In this document: positions 5,175-9,251 of the stretch, one piece after another
Position numbering within the stretch: the stretch's first letter is position 1
How the letters are laid out: each line of letters begins with the position of its first letter
Source: CAYNNP01 sp964398215
GTDB lineage: Bacteria; Planctomycetota; Planctomycetia; Pirellulales; Pirellulaceae
Direction: 5' to 3'
DNA: 9,251 nucleotides
Assembly: GCA_964398215.1 (NCBI GenBank)
Contig: CAYNNP010000258.1
Coordinates: forward strand, 1 to 9,251
Translations under genes and position numbers: made by a program
The notes under the pieces: model-generated
What the model was told of the DNA's origin: nothing
Databases searched by the model: none
The model's input: only the letters and a program-made list of their open reading frames with translations

Positions 5175-6998
5175 TTAGCTGACGGTTTCCTTCATCAAGA
5201 ACACGATCCGGTGCCCAGACTTTGGTGCTAGCGGTTTATCCACTGTGTCAAACGACGCTGTGCCATCTTCTCTGATCGAACACAACAAGACGGCTTTGTC
5301 GCCGTACTGATCTTCGAATTCCTTGATGCCAAATTCTTCGCTCAGCAAAGTTGACTTGAACCTTGCGCCCTGACCATAGAATTCTTTCATCTCGCCAAAC
5401 GTGTTTTCTTTTCCGAACAACTCACGCCCCATCAGGTTCTTGGTCAGCCCGCGGCGATGATGCATATTCGAGGGATTGAAAGACAGCTGATACAGCATCG
5501 CTCGACCAAACATGTGTCGGCATTCTTTCACTGCCAGCGTGTTGACTTCATCATTTTGTGTCATCGCGAGCAAACGCCCGATGCCCACCAGCGGCAGGTC
5601 TTCACGGACATGTTCGTTCAGAACATTCGCACAAACTGCATCCAGCCCCGCCATCTTGGCCGCAGTGACTTTGGTGTAGTTCGTGTCGACCAGCATCACC
5701 GGCAAGTCCGCATTCTTCAGTTCGATCGCAAATTCGCGAACCCAATCATCGGCTCCCGCGATCAATACACCTTCGGTTGACCTGTCCGCAAGACCTAGCC
5801 AGCGTGCAAACGGCACAGCCGACAAGCCATAAACGGCAACCGTTCCAACGATCACCAAGAATGTCACCGTCGCCAATTGATCCGAACCCGCCAACTGCAA
5901 TCCTGGCTCTTGCTGGATATGTAAAGCAAATACGCTACTGACTGCAGCTGCCACGATCCCCCGAGGTGCGAGCCCCGCGATGAATGTCTTCTCTTTAATG
6001 TCCAGCGGCGAACCCGCAAGTGAAGCGAACACAGAGATTGGCCGAATGACCAAAATCAACACCAACAAGAACCCCAGGCCTGGCCAGCCTACCGCAGCAA
6101 CGTCTTCTAATTGAACTCGTGATCCCAAGATAATGAACAGGCAGCCGATCAATAGCGTTCGAAGATTCTCTTTGAATTCAACAATGTGCTCGATGTCAAA
6201 ACGATGCTGGTTGGTCAGCCAAATCCCCATCACAGTGACTGTGATCAATCCCGATTCATGGGCCAGCATGTCACTTAGCGCAAACAGCAGCAGCCCTACA
6301 GCTAACGCGCCAACACCGTGCAAATTGTCCGGCACCCAATAACGACGAAACGCCAGCGTCATCAACCAACCGCCAAGCGACCCCAAAACACCGCCGACCA
6401 AAACCGTTTTCAGCAGCATCAGAATCGCAGTCATCAAACCTGCGTCGCCCGAATGGTGCATCGCTTGTTCGAATACCAATACCGCCAGCACCGCACCGAC
6501 TGGGTCAATCACAATCCCTTCCCACTTCAACGTCGAAGCAACACGTTTGGTCGGTCGAACTTGCCGCAAAAGTGGCCCGATGACGGTTGGTCCCGTCACA
6601 GTCAAAATCCCGCCAAACAAAAAACTAAGCGGCCAAGCAAAATCGAGCGTGAACCTTGCCGCAAGCGCTGCCAGTACGAATGTAATCGCGGCGCCAATCG
6701 TACATAACCGCAGCGCCGCCGAGCCAGCTTCGCGCAGTTCACTAAACTTCAGTGACAGCCCGCCTTCGAACATGATCACTGCGACCGCCAACGAAACCAG
6801 CGGAAACAACAGCTTGGGACCTGAATCGGGCGCGCCGCCGGTCAAGCTGACTAGATACTCATCTGGATTGACGAACTGCCCAAGCAAAACGCCAAACAAC
6901 AGCAGCAGCAAAATACCCGGTAGATTTGTTCGCCACGCAATCCACTGCGCAGCGACACCCAGCATCGGCACCATTGCCAGGTAAAAAAGAAACTCCAT
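5175..6998 (-). CDS. CPA-type Na+(K+)/H+ antiporter with TrkA-N-like C-terminus
   Basis: A 607-residue inner-membrane protein. Residues 1-400 hold about 12 hydrophobic segments of the cation:proton antiporter fold, which exchanges Na+ or K+ for H+ in pH and salt balance. Family signatures are LPGILLLLLFGVLLG (26-40), TGPTVIGPLLR (135-145), EGIVIDPVGA (160-169) with Asp165 at the ion-binding position, and APRGIVAAAV (344-353). The Asp165 motif reads ID rather than the ND of classical NhaP or the DD of electrogenic CPA2 members. Residues 410-500 look like a TrkA-N/RCK nucleotide-binding fold (VLIAGADDWVREFA, MLVDTN, MTQNDEVN). However, the GxGxxG loop is degenerate (GADDWV), so NAD(H) binding may be altered. 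The remainder resembles a TrkA-C-type regulatory tail. AAGGA lies 8 nt upstream of the ATG. msrA is 89 nt upstream on the same strand. The transported ion cannot be assigned. Confidence 0.88.
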   Translation of the reverse strand: MEFLFYLAMVPMLGVAAQWIAWRTNLPGILLLLLFGVLLGQFVNPDEYLVSLTGGAPDSGPKLLFPLVSLAVAVIMFEGGLSLKFSELREAGSAALRLCTIGAAITFVLAALAARFTLDFAWPLSFLFGGILTVTGPTVIGPLLRQVRPTKRVASTLKWEGIVIDPVGAVLAVLVFEQAMHHSGDAGLMTAILMLLKTVLVGGVLGSLGGWLMTLAFRRYWVPDNLHGVGALAVGLLLFALSDMLAHESGLITVTVMGIWLTNQHRFDIEHIVEFKENLRTLLIGCLFIILGSRVQLEDVAAVGWPGLGFLLVLILVIRPISVFASLAGSPLDIKEKTFIAGLAPRGIVAAAVSSVFALHIQQEPGLQLAGSDQLATVTFLVIVGTVAVYGLSAVPFARWLGLADRSTEGVLIAGADDWVREFAIELKNADLPVMLVDTNYTKVTAAKMAGLDAVCANVLNEHVREDLPLVGIGRLLAMTQNDEVNTLAVKECRHMFGRAMLYQLSFNPSNMHHRRGLTKNLMGRELFGKENTFGEMKEFYGQGARFKSTLLSEEFGIKEFEDQYGDKAVLLCSIREDGTASFDTVDKPLAPKSGHRIVFLMKETVS

Positions 6999-7087
6999 CG
7001 AAAATATCCTTGGTCGCGATCAAATTCAGCAACCAATATCGTAAGCCAAATCCGCTGCCTTGCAGAAGAGGATCAACGCTTCCCAGC

Positions 7088-7780
7088 CTATTCAGCGGAA
7101 GCTTTTTCGGCTTCTTTCCGTTTCGGCAAGACCCAATCTGGGCGAGGAAAATGGCAGGTGTACCCACCCGGATCGCGTTCAAGATAATCTTGGTGCTCAG
7201 GTTCGGCTTCCCAAAAATCCGACACCGGTTCGACTTCAGTTACAACTTTCCCCGGCCAAAGTCCTGATGCATCGACATCCGCAATGGTGTCCATCGCAAT
7301 CCGCTTTTGTTCATTGGACACATAATAGATCGCAGATCGATAGGAAGCTCCACGATCGTTACCTTGACGGTTCTTGGTGGTCGGATCGTGAATTTGGAAA
7401 AAGTACTCAAGGATTTTTCGGTAGCTCGTCACAGCTGGGTCAAACACGATCTCGATCCCCTCGGCATGGTTACCGTGGTTTCGATAAGTTGCATTTGGGA
7501 TCTGTCCACCGGTGTATCCGACGCGCGTTGTAACTACGCCAGGGACCTTGCGAATCAAATCCTGCATGCCCCAAAAACACCCACCCGCCAATACAGCACG
7601 CTCGGTCATCTTAACTTTTCCCGTTGCTTGAGTTTCCTGAGACGCCATTTCCTGTGAGGGCTGGTTGCTGGCAGCCAGATCAGCCGTGTTTGGCGTCTGA
7701 GACGACGAGGTTTCATACACGCCATGTTTTTCGCTGCAACCGACCATGACTAGCAGCGCAATATAGATGCAATTTCTCAA
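7088..7780 (-). CDS. msrA: Peptide-methionine (S)-S-oxide reductase, probably exported
   Basis: MsrA reduces S-epimer methionine sulfoxide in proteins. Catalytic Cys68 lies in AGGCFWGMQ. Other family motifs are RVGYTGG (86-92), GNHAEGIEIVFDP (103-115), HDPTTKNRQGNDRGASYRS (131-149), EPEHQDYL (193-200) and GYTCHFPRPDW (206-216). Cys209 is a possible resolving residue. The first 57 residues are extra: a hydrophobic start and MVGC (Cys15) that resembles a lipobox, followed by a Ser/Thr/Gln-rich linker. This suggests a membrane-anchored lipoprotein acting outside the cytoplasm. The -3 Met is not ideal for a lipobox, so secretion is likely but the lipid anchor is less sure. The start is TTG at 7780, supported by GAGAGG 5 nt upstream. 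Met58 would give a conventional cytoplasmic MsrA instead. It is transcribed divergently from the gene at 8202. Confidence 0.93.
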   Translation of the reverse strand: MRNCIYIALLVMVGCSEKHGVYETSSSQTPNTADLAASNQPSQEMASQETQATGKVKMTERAVLAGGCFWGMQDLIRKVPGVVTTRVGYTGGQIPNATYRNHGNHAEGIEIVFDPAVTSYRKILEYFFQIHDPTTKNRQGNDRGASYRSAIYYVSNEQKRIAMDTIADVDASGLWPGKVVTEVEPVSDFWEAEPEHQDYLERDPGGYTCHFPRPDWVLPKRKEAEKASAE

Positions 7781-8201
7781 AACAGCCTCTCGGTAGGGTA
7801 AATAGTGTCAGTTGGATTGTAGGAACCAAGGCAAGTCGGCAACACCTAACACTATGTTCCAGAATCGCATGTGCAAGGCAACCATCCATCGCTTTTGCCT
7901 GCAGGGTGTTGTCCAGAACATCTCTAAAACAGCACGATGGCCAACCTTTCACGGCACAATCCAAGGCAGAGCGGGATCGCCCACGCCAGGAAAACACATG
8001 CTCTATCGCCCGCATAATTGGCACAGGCGGGCCTCTTACCCGACCCGCAACGCTTTTCTGACCCTAAAAGAGAACCTTACCTACGTCACAGTTGGAATCG
8101 GTGTGCTACGTTTTTTTGGCTCAGCATACGTCAGCCTTTTAAACCCGATCGCCCGCATACTTTAACTGAGCTTCTAGGCGAGCAACGCACGAGGAAAACC
8201 C
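7781..8201. other. Divergent spacer between msrA and the plus-strand hypothetical gene
   Basis: A 421-nt region with promoters expected in both directions. A weak plus-strand candidate is TTGGCT (8116-8121), a 17-nt gap, then TTAAAC (8139-8144); I would not rely on it. The 12-mer ATCGCCCGCATA occurs twice in direct orientation (8005-8016 and 8148-8159). Open frames in all directions lack domains, ribosome sites or coding character. GAGGA at 8191-8195 is the ribosome site of the next gene. Nothing else recognisable is seen. Confidence 0.55.
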
Positions 8202-8636
8202 ATGCCTTCAAAATCCACCAAGAAAGTCGCAAAGAAGACAGTTGTGGACAACACTGAAGACAAGGACGCGATCACGATGGACCGACGTTGTGACGATGAT
8301 CGACGCGGCGGCAATCCAGAAGCATTGGATGTCGGTGCGATGCAGAACCCTCGTCGCAAAAAGAATCGTCGTCGTCATATCGACCCAACGACTTGCGAGC
8401 GAGATTACAGCGGACAAGAAATCGAATTCATGCGAGCGATGGACGAGTACAAGCGAAACGCTGGCCGCATGTTCCCAACCTGCAGCGAAGTACTCGAAGT
8501 CATCCGCTCACTGGGCTATGTTCAGCTTTCGCAAGACGAGCGAGAGTACCTGGGCCTTGAAGAGAGCGATACTTGGCAACCACAAGAACAAATTGACCCA
8601 GAAGAAGCTGAGCTACAAGAAGCTCTTGAAAACTAA
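8202..8636 (+). CDS. Conserved planctomycete-type hypothetical protein (basic core, acidic tail)
   Basis: A 144-residue protein of unknown function. Residues 1-14 are Lys/Ser-rich (MPSKSTKKVAKK). Residues 27-36 are DRRCDDDRRG. Residues 51-58 are the basic run RRKKNRRR. Residues 59-107 look like the conserved globular part, including HIDPTTCERDYS, FMRAMDEYKRNAGRMFPT and EVLEVIRSLGYVQ. Residues 111-144 are acidic (QDEREYLGLEE, DPEEAELQEALE). The FPT-sEVLEV-rsLGY segment resembles small hypotheticals I associate with planctomycete genomes; this is a recollection, not a search result. No signal peptide, membrane segment or enzyme motif is visible. The charge layout would suit nucleic-acid or ribosome binding, but that is speculation. 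GAGGA lies 6 nt before the ATG, and a strong terminator follows 26 nt after the stop, so it is probably monocistronic. Confidence 0.85.
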   Translation: MPSKSTKKVAKKTVVDNTEDKDAITMDRRCDDDRRGGNPEALDVGAMQNPRRKKNRRRHIDPTTCERDYSGQEIEFMRAMDEYKRNAGRMFPTCSEVLEVIRSLGYVQLSQDEREYLGLEESDTWQPQEQIDPEEAELQEALEN

Positions 8637-8662
8637 GCTAGCGACAAAAATTCAACAAACAT

Positions 8663-8694
8663 AAACCCAGAGCATTCATCGCTCTGGGTTTTTT
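8663..8694 (+). terminator. Intrinsic terminator of the 8202-8636 gene
   Basis: A stem of 11 pairs (AAACCCAGAGC at 8663-8673 with GCTCTGGGTTT at 8681-8691) closes the 7-nt loop ATTCATC. It continues into a T-run ending at 8694. It begins 26 nt after the stop codon and points on the plus strand, so the downstream HExxH gene needs its own promoter in the following 63 nt. Confidence 0.95.
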
Positions 8695-8757
8695 GTTTCC
8701 TGGTTCACCAATATCGCGTAAACTGAGCTCTTGAATTCAGTTTTCAACGGAAGATCG

Positions 8758-9141
8758 ATGCGACTGCTTGGTTATCTTTGGGCGTCTCCCAATACACTTT
8801 TCGGCATTGCAGCCGGCTTGATGCTCTGGGGACGCTTTCGTCTGGTCGAAGGCGTCGTAGAAATTCACGGCGGTGGCGTTGCACATGTTCTTGCCAACCT
8901 GCCCAACCCTGCGATGGCCATGACGATGGGGCATGTCGTGTTTGGGCAGACCCAAGCCGCGTTGGATATCACCCGAACACATGAACGAGTTCATGTTCAG
9001 CAGTATGCACGATGGGGGCCTGGATTTGTTCCTGCATACCTCGCGTGCTCGGCGTATCTGTACTTGCGTGGTCGCGACGGATATCGCGAAAACCCATTTG
9101 AAGTCGAAGCTTTCGCCGTGGACACACCCAATTGGGACTGA
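8758..9141 (+). CDS. Small hypothetical protein with an HExxH motif (putative zincin-like)
   Basis: A 127-residue protein. The ATG at 8758 is preferred to the in-frame TTG at 8731 because GGAAG lies 4 nt upstream and the resulting N-terminus (MRLLGYLWASPNTLFGIAAGLMLW) is a clean hydrophobic segment, either an anchor or an uncleaved signal. The central RTHERVHVQQY carries HExxH at 75-79 (His75, Glu76, His79), followed by two glutamines. This is the zinc-binding signature of zincin proteases and resembles the HExxHxxQ of DUF4157-type proteins. Downstream YRENPFEVEAF (109-119) offers Glu115 or Glu117 as a third ligand. A second hydrophobic stretch is VPAYLACSAYLYL (91-103). At this size it would be a minimal, membrane-associated domain. 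The motif may instead be a non-catalytic metal site. No partner gene is adjacent, and the repeat at the window edge begins 55 nt after the stop codon. Confidence 0.82.
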   Translation: MRLLGYLWASPNTLFGIAAGLMLWGRFRLVEGVVEIHGGGVAHVLANLPNPAMAMTMGHVVFGQTQAALDITRTHERVHVQQYARWGPGFVPAYLACSAYLYLRGRDGYRENPFEVEAFAVDTPNWD

Positions 9142-9196
9142 AATAAGTCTGGGCAAATCACTGCTTTGAAGTTGCGATTTTACCTCAGGCATTGTT

Positions 9197-9251
9197 TTTT
9201 GGAGTTGCGTTCTTGGGGTAGGCCGGACCGAGCAAACGCTGCAATTGCCGG
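9197..9251 (+). repeat. Dispersed-type repeat, right copy (REP-like)
   Basis: The core at 9218-9251 is the reverse complement of 7-40 apart from one base, an A/G change in the 3-bp inner stem that converts an A-T pair to a G-T wobble. Flanking similarity extends to 9197 (TTTTGGAGTTGCG against the left-copy flank). It begins 55 nt after the stop of the HExxH gene and has the same orientation relative to that gene as the left copy has to its own gene. The window ends exactly at the last matching base. Confidence 0.8.

Noticed and set aside
6547..6984. 145-codon plus-strand frame
   Set aside because: It is antisense to the hydrophobic N-terminal part of the antiporter; Ser/Pro/Asn-rich shadow composition is expected there.
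7..9251. Composite transposon or integron-like element bounded by the inverted repeats
   Set aside because: The interior holds housekeeping genes (rpsD, lpdA, msrA) with no transposase, integrase or target-site duplication visible. A dispersed repeat family and a contig break explain the pair better.

Overview
The window looks like planctomycete chromosome, most likely from a Rhodopirellula-type (Pirellulaceae) bacterium. This is inferred from protein style, not from a database search. The pointers are an exported PQQ-type beta-propeller protein beginning WPRFRGPNGSG, a basic/acidic hypothetical protein with a DRR...RRKKNRRR...FMRAMDEYKR core, a short HExxH protein, weak or absent Shine-Dalgarno sites at several starts, and long spacers. 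Base composition is balanced and similar throughout. No phage, plasmid, transposase or CRISPR sequence is visible.

Layout, left to right. 1-151: a dispersed-type repeat (7-61) and a strong intrinsic terminator (93-124) for the first gene. 152-1507 (-): secreted PQQ-like beta-propeller protein with an arginine/glycine-rich insert. 1508-2008: a divergent spacer rich in small palindromes. 2009-2269 (+): small BON-domain-like protein, ending 3 nt from the convergent lpd. Then a run of minus-strand genes, in transcription order msrA (7780-7088), a CPA-type cation/proton antiporter with a TrkA-N-like tail (6998-5175), a TrmH/SpoU RNA methyltransferase (5133-4636), rpsD (4447-3839) and lpd (3712-2273). 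7781-8201: a divergent spacer. 8202-8636 (+): planctomycete-type hypothetical protein followed by a strong terminator. 8758-9141 (+): small putative membrane-associated HExxH protein. 9197-9251: a second copy of the end repeat, inverted relative to the first.

The minus-strand genes could be partly co-transcribed (gaps of 89, 41, 188 and 126 nt), but they share no single pathway. They cover oxidised-methionine repair, ion/pH homeostasis, RNA modification, the small ribosomal subunit and the E3 component of 2-oxoacid dehydrogenases. The 188-nt spacer before rpsD can fold in two mutually exclusive ways and is the best regulatory candidate in the window.

The most striking non-coding feature is the repeat pair. 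A 34-bp core matching at 33 positions sits at both window edges in inverted orientation, and each copy lies just downstream of a gene in the same orientation relative to that gene. The content between is housekeeping, so this is probably a dispersed 3'-end repeat family (REP-like), and the window may be a contig broken at two copies, rather than a transposon. I do not see a convincing multi-gene novel system. The new leads are the repeat family, the rpsD leader, the HExxH mini-protein and the RGG-type insert.
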